Assembly (NCBI GenBank): GCA_947651395.1
Contig: CANSYW010000002.1
Coordinates: 1-64,000, forward strand
DNA: 64,000 nucleotides
Reading direction: 5' to 3'
From: an uncultured Pseudoflavonifractor sp.
Lineage (GTDB): Bacteria; Bacillota; Clostridia; Oscillospirales; Oscillospiraceae
The position numbers were made by a program, and so were the translations under genes. The notes under the pieces were generated by a model, which saw only the letters and a list, made by a program, of their open reading frames with translations, ran no database searches and had not been told where the DNA came from. This document shows positions 16,625 to 25,187 of the stretch, piece by piece (within the stretch, counting starts at the first letter, position 1; every line of letters begins with the position of its first letter).

Positions 16625-17813
16625 GGCTGTCGATGAACTGTCGGGCGGTGCGGGGGGAGCGGCCGGGATGGCGGGCGTCCCAGCGAAGGGCCTGGGCGTG
16701 GAGAGATTCCGGGGGGATATCCAGCCCCGCCCGTCCCGCCAGATGCTCCACCAGCTCCAGATACTCGTTTTTGGGCAGGCTCAGATAGGGGATGCGCAGG
16801 CCGAAGCGGTCGGCCAGGGCGGTCTTTTCCTGAATGGTCTCCTCCCGATCCACCTCGTCCCCCGCCCGGCTGGAGAAGGTCTGGCGCACCAGGTTCCGGC
16901 GGTTGGAGGTGGCGTAGATGGCCACGTTCGCCGGCCGGGGCTCCAGGCCGCCCTCCAGAATGGTCTTGAGCACCGAATAGGTCATGTCGTCCTCATCAAA
17001 GGCCAGGTCGTCCAAAAAGAGAATAAACTTCTGCCGCCGGCTGCCCAGAGAGCGGATGAGCTCGGGCAGCCGGCAAACGCTGTTTTTTTCGATCTCAATG
17101 AGCCGGAGCTCCTCCGTTCCGGGCAACCCCAGCAAGGACTTCACCGTGGCCGACTTGCCTGTGCCGCTGTCGCCGAAGAGGAGCACGTTATTCACCCGGC
17201 GGCCCGCCAAAAGGGCCCGGGTATTCTCCTCCACTTGGGCACGCTGGAGGCGGTAGCCCAGCAGGTCGGACTGGGTGGGGACGTCGGGGCGCTCCACAGG
17301 GAGAAGCTCCCCGCGATCCCACAAAAAGGCCCGGAAATGGGCAAAGGGGCCCGACCCATGGGAACGGTACCATTCCGTGAGAGCCTCAAAGCTCATCAGG
17401 GTGTGAGGGCTCCAAAGGGGGAGGGAGGCGGCGGCTGCCCGCTCATCGGGGGGCAGAGCCTGGATGAGCTGTCCGCGCAGACCTTCCGCATCCAGCGCGG
17501 CCAGGGCGGCAACGGTCTCCACGTCCCGGCGGGCCTGTGCGTCCCAAAGGGGAGTGGAGTTGCCCCGGGCCACGGCGTTGGGCCAGGGCTCGTCGCAGTG
17601 GAGCAGCCAGTGTTCCAGCCAGAGGGCGAGACTGTCATATCCCTTCTCTCCCAATGAATAGAGAAGGTCGGCCCAGGCGGGGAGCAGAGGGTGGGCATCG
17701 GGCCCGGACAGAGCGGAGAACAGTGCTGTCACGGCTGTGATGGGGGGCTCCGCCAGCAGGCCTCGATAGGCGGAAAGGCTGCTCAGCCGCCCCTTCAATT
17801 CCGACAATTCCAT
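16614..17813 (-). CDS. DUF815-family AAA ATPase (399 aa)
   Basis: This is an ATPase of the DUF815 group, for which no function is established. The N-terminal half (1-180) is a helical region. A P-loop ATPase follows with Walker A GDSGTGKS (about 214-221), Walker B FILFLDDLAF and the sensor region VAIYATSNRRNLV. The family also shares DREETIQEKTALADRFGL. The start at ATG 17813 matches the family. A consensus promoter lies about 45-70 bp upstream. It converges with spoIIE, the two stops overlapping by 11 bp with no terminator between them. Confidence 0.87.
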   Translation of the reverse strand: MELSELKGRLSSLSAYRGLLAEPPITAVTALFSALSGPDAHPLLPAWADLLYSLGEKGYDSLALWLEHWLLHCDEPWPNAVARGNSTPLWDAQARRDVETVAALAALDAEGLRGQLIQALPPDERAAAASLPLWSPHTLMSFEALTEWYRSHGSGPFAHFRAFLWDRGELLPVERPDVPTQSDLLGYRLQRAQVEENTRALLAGRRVNNVLLFGDSGTGKSATVKSLLGLPGTEELRLIEIEKNSVCRLPELIRSLGSRRQKFILFLDDLAFDEDDMTYSVLKTILEGGLEPRPANVAIYATSNRRNLVRQTFSSRAGDEVDREETIQEKTALADRFGLRIPYLSLPKNEYLELVEHLAGRAGLDIPPESLHAQALRWDARHPGRSPRTARQFIDSLTP

Positions 17814-17855
17814 GTGAAACGTCTCCCTTTTCTGTTGTGATCGGTCCTTTTCCTT

Positions 17856-17884
17856 ATCATAAGATCTTCCGCGCCCACTGTCAA
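17856..17884 (-). promoter_or_regulatory. Sigma-A promoter of the DUF815 gene
   Basis: On the minus strand TTGACA (17879-17884), 17-bp spacer, TATGAT (17856-17861). Confidence 0.8.
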
Positions 17885-18007
17885 CCCGAAAAGGGAAGTG
17901 GGATCGGGAAAAGGGCGGCGGGAAAAATGAAGCTGGGAAAATGCACAAAAACTTTGGTCCTAAACAGGTAGAATTGAACAAAATGCTTTGAAAAGTGCAA
18001 AAATTCA

Positions 18008-18036
18008 TTGACAAACCGGTTTCATAGATTTAGGAT
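18008..18036 (+). promoter_or_regulatory. Promoter and LacI-type operator of the hexuronate operon
   Basis: TTGACA (18008-18013), 17-bp spacer, TAGGAT (18031-18036). The spacer contains AAACCGGTTT (18013-18022), a perfect palindrome centred on CG, the form bound by LacI-family regulators. It suggests that the regulator encoded next controls its own operon. Confidence 0.7.
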
Positions 18037-18071
18037 AAAGGCAGAAATCAGCAAGCAAGGGGGCGAAGGTC

Positions 18072-19121
18072 GTGTCAAGTGGCCGCCCTGGACGGGAAAA
18101 TCGAGTGACCATTGACCAGGTGGCGGAACAGGCCGGCGTTTCCAAGACCACCATCTCCCGTTATCTCAACGGAAGATACGACGCCCTTTCCCCCGAGACC
18201 CGGGAGCGTGTCAAAGAGGTCATCGAACGGCTCAATTACCGCCCTAACCGCATGGCTCAGGGCCTGAAGGCCCGGAACACCCGGATGCTGGGCTGTCTGG
18301 TCAGTGATATCTCCAGCCAGTTCTCCGCCCTCATCGTCAAGGGGATCAACAGCGTATGTGTTTCGGCGGGCTATCAGCTGCTGCTGGTGGACTCGGGAGA
18401 CGACCCGGAGCGGGAGCGCTCCGCCATCCGGGATCTGCTGGAAAATCAGGTGGACGGCCTCATCGTCAACACCACCGGACGCAACGACGAGTATCTGATC
18501 TCCTTACATAAAAGCGGCGTGCCTCTGGTGCTGGCCGACCGGTGCCTTTCCGCTCCGGGCCTGCTGGACACGGTGGCCACTGAAAACTACCACATGACCT
18601 ACCAGTGCATCGCCTATCTGCGGACCCTGGGTTACGAACAGATCGCCTTCTTCACCCAGGGCAACGAATATGTCACTCCCCGTATCCTCCGTTACCAGGG
18701 CTATTCCGACGCCCTGCGGGACGCCTTTGGGGAGCGGGGACATGAGTGGCTGTGCCAGTTCCAGCCCGAGGACAAGGGCGCCTGCGTGCGCATGCTGGAC
18801 GCCTTCCGCGCCAAATTTCCCGGCCAGCGGCTGGCCGCCTTTGCCGTCAACGGTCAGGCCATGCTGGGGCTCCTTCAGGGCATCCAGGCCGCCGGGATCC
18901 AGATTGGTTCCCGGTTTGGGGTGTGCGGTTTCGACGACTGGGGCTGGGCCTCACTGATCCCGCCGGGGATCACCACCATCACCCAGGATTCCTGGATGGT
19001 GGGCCGCCGCTCCGCTGAGCTCCTGATGGAGCGCATAGCCGGCCACGGCCCCGACTATCCTGTCTATGAGGAGCTTCCCAACCGCATGGAGATCCGGGGC
19101 TCCACCACCCGGGGGGACTGA
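18072..19121 (+). CDS. LacI-family regulator of the hexuronate operon (KdgR-like)
   Basis: The N-terminal LacI helix-turn-helix is at about 12-60 (VTIDQVAEQAGVSKTTISRY, then LNYRPNRMAQGLK as hinge). The remainder is a periplasmic-binding-protein-like effector domain with the usual ending ITTITQDSWMVGRRSAELL. It is the first gene of the hexuronate operon, so an intermediate such as 2-keto-3-deoxygluconate is the likely inducer by analogy with KdgR of Bacillus. The start taken is GTG 18072; a GTG at 18105 would remove 11 residues. Three hairpins separate it from the transporter genes. Confidence 0.87.
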   Translation: MSSGRPGRENRVTIDQVAEQAGVSKTTISRYLNGRYDALSPETRERVKEVIERLNYRPNRMAQGLKARNTRMLGCLVSDISSQFSALIVKGINSVCVSAGYQLLLVDSGDDPERERSAIRDLLENQVDGLIVNTTGRNDEYLISLHKSGVPLVLADRCLSAPGLLDTVATENYHMTYQCIAYLRTLGYEQIAFFTQGNEYVTPRILRYQGYSDALRDAFGERGHEWLCQFQPEDKGACVRMLDAFRAKFPGQRLAAFAVNGQAMLGLLQGIQAAGIQIGSRFGVCGFDDWGWASLIPPGITTITQDSWMVGRRSAELLMERIAGHGPDYPVYEELPNRMEIRGSTTRGD

Positions 19122-19132
19122 CCCCCACCTTT

Positions 19133-19198
19133 GAAAAGGCACGTGCCTTTTCGCTGTTTCCCCGGCGGGGAAACAAACTTCTCTGGGGCCAAGGCCCC
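19133..19198 (+). promoter_or_regulatory. Three consecutive hairpins between lacI-type gene and dctP
   Basis: The three inverted repeats are 19133-19152 (GAAAAGGCAC and its complement), 19156-19174 (GTTTCCCC, 3-nt loop) and 19185-19198 (GGGGCC, 2-nt loop). None has a T-tract, so they are unlikely to be simple terminators. They may set mRNA stability so that the binding protein is made in excess of the regulator. No convincing separate dctP promoter was found. Confidence 0.6.
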
Positions 19199-19263
19199 GT
19201 AACTATGGTTGCTTCCGGTACAAGACCGGTTCGCAATAAAGATTTTCAAGGAGGAAAAAGAAC

Positions 19264-20331
19264 ATGAACAAGAAATCTGCCCTTGCGATGCTCCTCGCCG
19301 GTGCGATGAGCCTGTCCCTGGCCGCCTGCGGCGGTGGCAACAACCCTGCTCCCGCGGAGAGTAAGGCCGCTGAGCCCGCTCAGTCCCAGGCCGCCACCCC
19401 CAACGACGGCCCCAAGGTGGGCGCCACCGTGCTGAAGCTGGCCTTCAACCAGACCATGGAGAACCCCGAGGCCAAGACCATCGTGGATCTGAGCGACAAA
19501 CTCTATGACGCCACCGAGGGCCGTTACTCCATCGAGGTCTATCCCTCCGAGCAGCTGGGTTCCCAGGCTGAGTCCATGGAGGGTGTTCAGAATGGCTCCA
19601 TCGATATGGCCATCGTGGCCAACTCCATCGTGGAGGGCGCCAACTCTGACTTCGCCATCATCGGCACTCCCTACATCTATGACTCCATCGACCATCAGCT
19701 CAAGCTCTTCCAGAGCGGCAAGCTGGACGACCTGTTCGCCAGCACCGCCGACAGCGGCTTCACCGTGCTGGCCGCTTACAGCCTTGGCCCCCGCTGCCTG
19801 TACACCAAGGAGCCCATCACCACTCCTGAGCAGCTCTCCGGCAAGAAGATCCGCGTCATGCAGTCCGAGACCATGATCAACATGCTGAACGCCATGGGCG
19901 GCGTGGGTACCGCTATGGCTCAGGGCGATGTGTACTCCGCCATTCAGTCCGGTGTCCTTGACGGTGCGGAGAACAACATCATCACCTACACCGACCTGCT
20001 CCAGTACGAGGTCGCTCCCTACTACACCCTGACCAACCACCTGATGATCCCCGACGAGCTCATCATCAACAACGATGTGCTCTCCAAGATGAGCGAGGCT
20101 GACCAGAAGGCTCTGAAGGAGCTGTCCACCGAGTCTGTGGGCGTTATGTTCGATCTGGCTGAGGAGCTGCGCAACACCTACTTCGACAAGGTCCAGAAGG
20201 AGTTCGGCGTCACCGTTACCGAGGTCGACATCAAGCCCTTCCAGGATCGCTGCCAGAGCCTGATCGATGACGTTGCCAACCGCAACGACATGACCAAGTC
20301 CGTCTACGAGGCCATTCAGTCCCTGCGGTAA
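19264..20331 (+). CDS. dctP: TRAP transporter substrate-binding lipoprotein DctP (355 aa)
   Basis: This is the extracytoplasmic binding protein of a tripartite TRAP carrier. The signal peptide ends in a lipobox with Cys22 (SLAAC), followed by a Gly-rich and Ala/Glu/Gln spacer (ESKAAEPAQSQAA). The DctP fold shows LKLAFNQTMENPEAK, YPSEQLGSQAESMEGVQNGS, GPRCLYTKEPI with LSGKKIRVMQSE, and GDVYSAIQSGVLDGAENN. The Arg in KKIRVMQ is the family's carboxylate-binding residue, which fits an acidic sugar. Codons such as GCT and CGT are more frequent here than in neighbours, as in highly expressed genes. From context the substrate is a hexuronate or unsaturated uronate. Confidence 0.94.
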   Translation: MNKKSALAMLLAGAMSLSLAACGGGNNPAPAESKAAEPAQSQAATPNDGPKVGATVLKLAFNQTMENPEAKTIVDLSDKLYDATEGRYSIEVYPSEQLGSQAESMEGVQNGSIDMAIVANSIVEGANSDFAIIGTPYIYDSIDHQLKLFQSGKLDDLFASTADSGFTVLAAYSLGPRCLYTKEPITTPEQLSGKKIRVMQSETMINMLNAMGGVGTAMAQGDVYSAIQSGVLDGAENNIITYTDLLQYEVAPYYTLTNHLMIPDELIINNDVLSKMSEADQKALKELSTESVGVMFDLAEELRNTYFDKVQKEFGVTVTEVDIKPFQDRCQSLIDDVANRNDMTKSVYEAIQSLR

Positions 20332-20368
20332 TTTCCCGCGGGGCTGGAACGAGCAATTCGTGACAGAG

Positions 20369-20396
20369 AGAGGCCCGCAGGCTCCTGCGGGCCTCT
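20369..20396 (+). promoter_or_regulatory. Hairpin between dctP and dctQ
   Basis: A 13-bp stem (20369-20381 with 20384-20396) has a weak downstream T-content (TCTGAT). It is probably a partial terminator or an mRNA-stabilising stem giving more DctP than membrane subunits. Confidence 0.65.
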
Positions 20397-20435
20397 TCTG
20401 ATAAAGAGCAAAAGTGAGAAAAAGGAGGTTCCTGT

Positions 20436-20954
20436 ATGCAAGCGTTCACCTCAGTCAAGCGGGCGATCGACAAGATCATGGAGGTCATGTGCATCATTAT
20501 CCTGGGCATCATGACCGTTCTGGTGGTCTATCAGGTCATCACCCGGAAGATCTTCAACTCTCCCAGTGCCTACTCCGAAGCCGTTTCCCAGTACCTCTTT
20601 GTGTGGATGATCCTGTACGGTTCCGCCTACGTCTTTGGGAAGAAGGAGCACCTGGACATCACCGTATTGAAGGACAAGATGAAGGGCAAGACCCTGCTGT
20701 TGGTGGAGATCCTCACCAACATCTGCCTGGTGCTCTTTGCCGCCGTGGTGCTGGGCTATGGCGGTTACCTGATCGCCGGCCAGCAGATGTCCACCACCGA
20801 CGCCGCCCTGGGTATCCCCATGGGCGTCATTTACTCCGCCATCCCCATCTCCGGCATCTTTACCCTGTTCTATGCCATCTACAACTGTTTCCTTGCTGCT
20901 GACAATTACAAAAAGGGCAACTCCGGCAGCCAGGAAGCCAAGAGCGTTGTGTAA
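20436..20954 (+). CDS. dctQ: TRAP transporter small permease DctQ (172 aa)
   Basis: This is the small membrane subunit of the TRAP carrier, with four transmembrane segments (about 15-40, 50-68, 88-112 and 130-155). The family stretch AVSQYLFVWMILYGSAYVFGKKEHLDI lies between segments 2 and 3. AAAGGAGG precedes the ATG, and dctM follows after 16 bp. It pairs with DctM and DctP for sodium-driven uptake. Confidence 0.92.
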   Translation: MQAFTSVKRAIDKIMEVMCIIILGIMTVLVVYQVITRKIFNSPSAYSEAVSQYLFVWMILYGSAYVFGKKEHLDITVLKDKMKGKTLLLVEILTNICLVLFAAVVLGYGGYLIAGQQMSTTDAALGIPMGVIYSAIPISGIFTLFYAIYNCFLAADNYKKGNSGSQEAKSVV

Positions 20955-20970
20955 GGGAGGGAATTGAATT

Positions 20971-22311
20971 ATGGATCAAGCAATGATAGCTGCCCTGGTC
21001 ATGGTGGTACTCATCGTAGTCACCCTTGCGCTGGGCTTCCCCATCGGCCTGTCCATCGGCCTGGGCGCTTCTGCCGCCATGATGGTCATTCTGCCCTTCG
21101 GCAATGCCATGACCATGGCGGCCAAACGGTGTTTCACCGGCACCAACTCCTTCTCCCTGCTGGCCATCCCCTTCTTCGTGCTGGCGGGAAACCTGATGAA
21201 TACGGGCGGTATCGCCAAACGACTCATCGGCTGCGCCAAGATCGTGGCTCATAAGCTCCCCGGCGCTCTGGCCCAGACCAACATCGTGGCTAACATGCTT
21301 TTCGGCGCCATCTCCGGCTCCGGCGTGGCCGCCGCCTCCGCCATGGGCGGCATCCTGGGCCCCATGGAGGACGAGGAGGGCTACTCCCATGAGTTCTCCG
21401 CCGCCGTCAACATCGCCTCCGGCCCCACCGGTATGATGATCCCTCCCAGCAACATCATGATCGTCTACGCCACGGTGGCCAACGGTGTGTCCATAGCCGC
21501 GCTCTTTATGGCCGGCTATGTCCCCGGCATTCTCTGGGGCGTGGGCTGTATGATCGTGGCCGGCGTTATGGCCCATAAGCGGGGCTATGTCTCCTCCGAG
21601 AAGTACACCTTCCAGAAGACCCTGAAGGCCCTGTGGGAGGGCGTGCCCAGCCTGCTGATGATCGTCATCGTCATCGGCGGTATCCTCAACGGCTGGTTCA
21701 CCGCCACCGAGGGCTCCGCCATCGCCGTGGCCTACTCCCTGATCCTGGGCTTCATCTACCGCAACATCAAGGTCAAGGATCTGCCCGGCATCCTGCTGTC
21801 CACCGTGAAGACCACCGCCGTCATTGAGTTTTTGGTGTGTGTGTCCTCTGTCATGAGCTGGGTCATGTCCTACGCCAAGATCCCCCAGCTCATCTCCGAT
21901 GCCATGCTGGGCATCAGCTCCAGCCCCATCGTACTGCTCATCATCATGAACATCGTGCTGCTCATCGTGGGCACCTTCATGGATCCCACCCCCGCGGTGC
22001 TCATTTTCACCCCCATCTTCCTGCCCATCGTCCAGTCCTTCGGCATGCACCCGGTGCACTTCGGCCTGATGATGGTCATGAACCTGTGTGTGGGTACCCT
22101 GACTCCCCCTGTGGGCGCCATCCTCTTCGCCGGCTGCCGCATCGCCAACGTGAAGATCGAACAGGTCATCAAGATGCTGCTGCCCTATTTCGGAGTGGTG
22201 CTGGTGTGCCTGATCCTGGTCACCTACATCCCCTTCCTGTCCATGGCCATTCCCAACGCCCTGGGTCTGGTGAGCCTGCCCGCCGGGTTCAACATGTTCT
22301 TTGTAGGGTAA
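20971..22311 (+). CDS. dctM: TRAP transporter large permease DctM (446 aa)
   Basis: This is the large membrane subunit that forms the ion-coupled transport path. It has about 12 hydrophobic segments. Family runs include FSLLAIPFFVLAGNLMNTGG, NMLFGAISGSGVAAASAMG, MIIPPSN-like GMMIPPSNIMIVYA, and FMDPTPAVLIFTPIFLPI with GTLTPPVGAILF. Length is normal. AAGGGAGG lies upstream of the ATG. Confidence 0.94.
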   Translation: MDQAMIAALVMVVLIVVTLALGFPIGLSIGLGASAAMMVILPFGNAMTMAAKRCFTGTNSFSLLAIPFFVLAGNLMNTGGIAKRLIGCAKIVAHKLPGALAQTNIVANMLFGAISGSGVAAASAMGGILGPMEDEEGYSHEFSAAVNIASGPTGMMIPPSNIMIVYATVANGVSIAALFMAGYVPGILWGVGCMIVAGVMAHKRGYVSSEKYTFQKTLKALWEGVPSLLMIVIVIGGILNGWFTATEGSAIAVAYSLILGFIYRNIKVKDLPGILLSTVKTTAVIEFLVCVSSVMSWVMSYAKIPQLISDAMLGISSSPIVLLIIMNIVLLIVGTFMDPTPAVLIFTPIFLPIVQSFGMHPVHFGLMMVMNLCVGTLTPPVGAILFAGCRIANVKIEQVIKMLLPYFGVVLVCLILVTYIPFLSMAIPNALGLVSLPAGFNMFFVG

Positions 22312-22363
22312 GGCCTCTTTTTCCTCCTAAAATCATATTTACCTGATGAAAGGACTTGCTCCC

Positions 22364-23338
22364 ATGGAAAATCCGAAAATCATCATTTGTGACTGCGACC
22401 ATAAGGACGTGGACACCGAAAAGGCGGTTTTTGACGCCGCCGGTATGGACTTCAAGTGGCTCCACTGCACCACCCAGGAGGCGGTCATCGAGCAGTGCCA
22501 GGGCGCTGTGTGCTTCCTCAACCAGTACACCCGCATGGATAAGAAGATCTTTGAGGCCATCCCCACCCTGAAGTTCGTGGTGCGCTACGGCGTGGGTGTG
22601 GACAATGTAAATCTGGACGACGCCACCGAGTACGGCGTGCAGATCTGCAACGTGCCCGACTACGGCACCAACGAGGTGGCCGACCAGGCCCTGGGTCTGA
22701 TGCTGGCCCTGACCCGGAAGGTACATATGATCGGCAACATGACCAAGGCCGGTGTGTGGAACTACATCGAGTCTGTGCCCGTCCACCGTCTGTCCACCCG
22801 GACGGTGGGTCTCATCGGCGCGGGAAGGATCGGACAGGCCTTTGCCCACCGTGTGTACGCTTTGGGGTGCAAGGTCATCGCCTATGACGCCGCCTACGGC
22901 AAGCCCGGCTTCCGGGCCCCCGAGTATATCGAGTTCAAGAGCTCTGTGGACGAGGTGCTCTCCCAGGCCGACATTCTCTCCCTCCACTGCGGGCTCAGCC
23001 CCGAGACCAAGGGCATGATGAACGACGCCGCCTTCTCCAAAATGAAGGACGGCTCCTTCTTCCTCAATGTGGCCCGGGGCGGTCTGGTGGACGAGGAGGC
23101 CCTGGAGAAGGCCCTGTCCTCCGGGAAGCTTGCCGGCGCGGGCATCGACGTGGTGTGCGCCGAGCCTCTGAGCAAGGATAGCCCCCTCTTCAGGCACGAG
23201 AACGTGGTGGTCACCCCCCATATGGGCTGGTACTCCGAGGAGTCCGCCGTGGAGCTCAACCGCAAGTGCGCCGAGGAGACCGTCCGTTTCCTGACCGGAG
23301 AGCCGGTCCATTATCCGGTGAACACCCCGAAGAAGTAA
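22364..23338 (+). CDS. D-isomer-specific 2-hydroxyacid dehydrogenase (CtBP/PGDH-like, 324 aa)
   Basis: This is an NAD(P)-dependent dehydrogenase of the D-3-phosphoglycerate dehydrogenase / C-terminal-binding-protein branch. The nucleotide-binding GLIGAGRIGQAFAHRV sits at about 149-165. Catalytic positions are the Arg in NVARGGLVDE, a Glu in AEPL and the His in TPHMGW. I start at ATG 22364 (AAAGGA 9 nt upstream) and not at 22346. Within the hexuronate operon its substrate is unknown; a 2-keto acid or sugar-acid intermediate is plausible. It is not serA by context. Confidence 0.85.
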   Translation: MENPKIIICDCDHKDVDTEKAVFDAAGMDFKWLHCTTQEAVIEQCQGAVCFLNQYTRMDKKIFEAIPTLKFVVRYGVGVDNVNLDDATEYGVQICNVPDYGTNEVADQALGLMLALTRKVHMIGNMTKAGVWNYIESVPVHRLSTRTVGLIGAGRIGQAFAHRVYALGCKVIAYDAAYGKPGFRAPEYIEFKSSVDEVLSQADILSLHCGLSPETKGMMNDAAFSKMKDGSFFLNVARGGLVDEEALEKALSSGKLAGAGIDVVCAEPLSKDSPLFRHENVVVTPHMGWYSEESAVELNRKCAEETVRFLTGEPVHYPVNTPKK

Positions 23339-23367
23339 TTATACCAATCATTGGAGGCATGTTTTCC

Positions 23368-24381
23368 ATGCAGGCTATCGTTTATGAAGGCGCCAACAAG
23401 CTGGCGATAAAGGATCTTCCCATACCCCAGCTCAAAGAGGGCTACGCTATGGTGAAGGTGTCCCACGCGGGCATCTGCGGCACCGATCTGCATATCTACG
23501 AGGGGCTCCACCCCCGGGCCAAGGCCCCCCTTGTGATGGGCCATGAGTTCTCCGGCACCCTGGAGTCCGACAATGTTCCCGGCGTGCCCAAGGGCAGCCG
23601 GGTCACCGCCTATCCGCTGCTCTCCTGCGGCCACTGCACCCCCTGCAGGGAGGGCAACGGCCATGTGTGCAACACCCTGGGGCTGCTGGGCATCGACTGC
23701 GACGGCGGCTTCGCCGAATATGTGGCGGTGCCCGTGGACAGCATCATTCCCCTGCCCGACAACATCTCCTTCAAGCTGGGCGCCTTTGTGGAGCCCGTCG
23801 CCGTGGCGGTCCACGCCCTGCGGGAGCAGGGCTATACCCCCGGTGACAACGCTGTGGTCTTCGGCTGCGGCACCATCGGCATGGTGGTGGCCCTGACCCT
23901 GCGGGTGTTCGGCTGCCAGGATCTGGTGATGATGGAGACCGACCCCGCCCGGGCCCAACTGGCCCGGGACATGGGCTTTGAGGTGCAGGATCCCACCAAG
24001 GTGGGCCCCATGGGGGACTACTGCAAGAGCCGCACCGGCGGCGACGGCTACGACTGGGTCTTCGACTGCGCCGGCGTTCAGCCTGTGGCCGACGTGCTGC
24101 TGGACGCGGTGAAGGTGAAGGGCCACGTCTTCGTTGTGGCCTCCTATGCCAAGCCCGCCGCCATGCCCTTTTTCCTGGGCATGGCCAAGGAGTGCGACAT
24201 CCTCTTCACCCGGGTCTACCGGAAGAAGGACTTCGCCCTGGCCACCAAGATCGTGGGGGCCGACCCCAACTATGAGAAGATCATCACCCACGTCCTCCCC
24301 GCCGCCGAGGGCCAGAAGGGCTTCGACCTGTGTCTGACCAAGGGCACCGGCGCGGTGAAGGTCATGTTCCAGTTTGACTGA
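23368..24381 (+). CDS. Zinc-dependent alcohol dehydrogenase, sorbitol/idonate DH-like (337 aa)
   Basis: This is a medium-chain dehydrogenase/reductase. Catalytic-zinc motifs ICGTDLH and GHEFSG are present, as is the four-Cys structural-zinc loop (SCGHCTPCREGNGHVC). The Rossmann motif is VFGCGTIGMVVAL. I choose ATG 23368 because GGAGG lies 10 nt upstream, whereas ATG 23359 is only 1 nt from it. The similarity is to L-threonine, sorbitol and L-idonate dehydrogenases. With the downstream gluconate-5-dehydrogenase-like SDR it could handle an idonate-type sugar acid, but this is inference. Confidence 0.87.
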   Translation: MQAIVYEGANKLAIKDLPIPQLKEGYAMVKVSHAGICGTDLHIYEGLHPRAKAPLVMGHEFSGTLESDNVPGVPKGSRVTAYPLLSCGHCTPCREGNGHVCNTLGLLGIDCDGGFAEYVAVPVDSIIPLPDNISFKLGAFVEPVAVAVHALREQGYTPGDNAVVFGCGTIGMVVALTLRVFGCQDLVMMETDPARAQLARDMGFEVQDPTKVGPMGDYCKSRTGGDGYDWVFDCAGVQPVADVLLDAVKVKGHVFVVASYAKPAAMPFFLGMAKECDILFTRVYRKKDFALATKIVGADPNYEKIITHVLPAAEGQKGFDLCLTKGTGAVKVMFQFD

Positions 24382-24394
24382 GGAGGACAAGGCT

Positions 24395-25156
24395 ATGACA
24401 AATCTCTTTGATCTTACCGGCAAGCGGGCCCTGGTCACCGGCGGAGGCCGGGGCCTGGGCCTGGGTATGGCCGAGGGCCTGGCGGAGGCCGGGGCCAAAG
24501 TGGTCATTCTGGGCTCCAGCGACGCGGTGATGAAGGCCGCCGAGACCCTCCGGAGCAAGGGCCTGGACGTCACCGGCCTCCAGGGGGATCTCTCCGACCG
24601 CGCCGGTATCCCCGCCGTCTTCGATAAGGCCGTCGCCCTGCTGGGCGGCGGGATCGACATTCTGCTCAACAACGCCGGCGTCCAGCGCCGGAACCACTGT
24701 GAGGACTTCACCCTGGAGGACTGGGACACCGTCATCGGGGTGAATCTGAACGCCGTGTTCGTGCTGTGCCAGCTGGCGGGCCGGAAGATGCTGGAGCAGG
24801 GGGGAGGCAAGATCATCAACCTTGCCTCCATGCTCTCCTTCTTCGGCGGCTTTACCGTTCCCGCCTATGCCGCCAGCAAGGGCGGCGTGGCCCAGCTGAC
24901 CAAGGCCCTCTCCAACGAGTGGGCGGGCCACAATATTCAGGTCAACGCCATCGCCCCCGGCTATATGGCCACCGAGATGAACACCGCCCTCATCAACGAC
25001 GAGGGCCGCAACAAGGAGATCCTGGGCCGCATCCCCGCCCACCGCTGGGGCGCCCCGGAGGATATGAAGGGCCTGGCCATTTTCCTGGCCAGCGCCGCTT
25101 CCGACTATGTGACCGGCGCCGTGATCCCCGTGGACGGCGGCTACCTGGCCAAATAA
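24395..25156 (+). CDS. kduD: 2-dehydro-3-deoxy-D-gluconate 5-dehydrogenase KduD (253 aa)
   Basis: KduD reduces 2,5-diketo-3-deoxygluconate to 2-keto-3-deoxygluconate. The SDR hallmarks are TGGGRGLGLGMA (cofactor), NNAGVQRR, SMLSF and YAASKGG (catalytic Ser, Tyr, Lys). The stretches NNAGVQRR, NLASMLSFFGGFTVPAYAAS and HRWGAPEDMKGL are specific to KduD within the SDR family. The ATG at 24395 has GAGGAGG upstream. It sits 13 bp after the alcohol dehydrogenase gene and near kduI, its pathway partner. Confidence 0.92.
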   Translation: MTNLFDLTGKRALVTGGGRGLGLGMAEGLAEAGAKVVILGSSDAVMKAAETLRSKGLDVTGLQGDLSDRAGIPAVFDKAVALLGGGIDILLNNAGVQRRNHCEDFTLEDWDTVIGVNLNAVFVLCQLAGRKMLEQGGGKIINLASMLSFFGGFTVPAYAASKGGVAQLTKALSNEWAGHNIQVNAIAPGYMATEMNTALINDEGRNKEILGRIPAHRWGAPEDMKGLAIFLASAASDYVTGAVIPVDGGYLAK

Positions 25157-25187
25157 GAAGACCACTACGCAGAAGGGAGTTTTACCA

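Noticed and set aside
19209-19240. Separate dctP promoter (TTGCTT with GCAATA)
   Set aside because: The spacing is 18-19 bp, the -10 is poor, and the start would fall on the ribosome-binding site.
22364-23338. serA (3-phosphoglycerate dehydrogenase)
   Set aside because: The fold matches, but there is no ACT domain and it sits in a hexuronate operon, so only the family is assigned.
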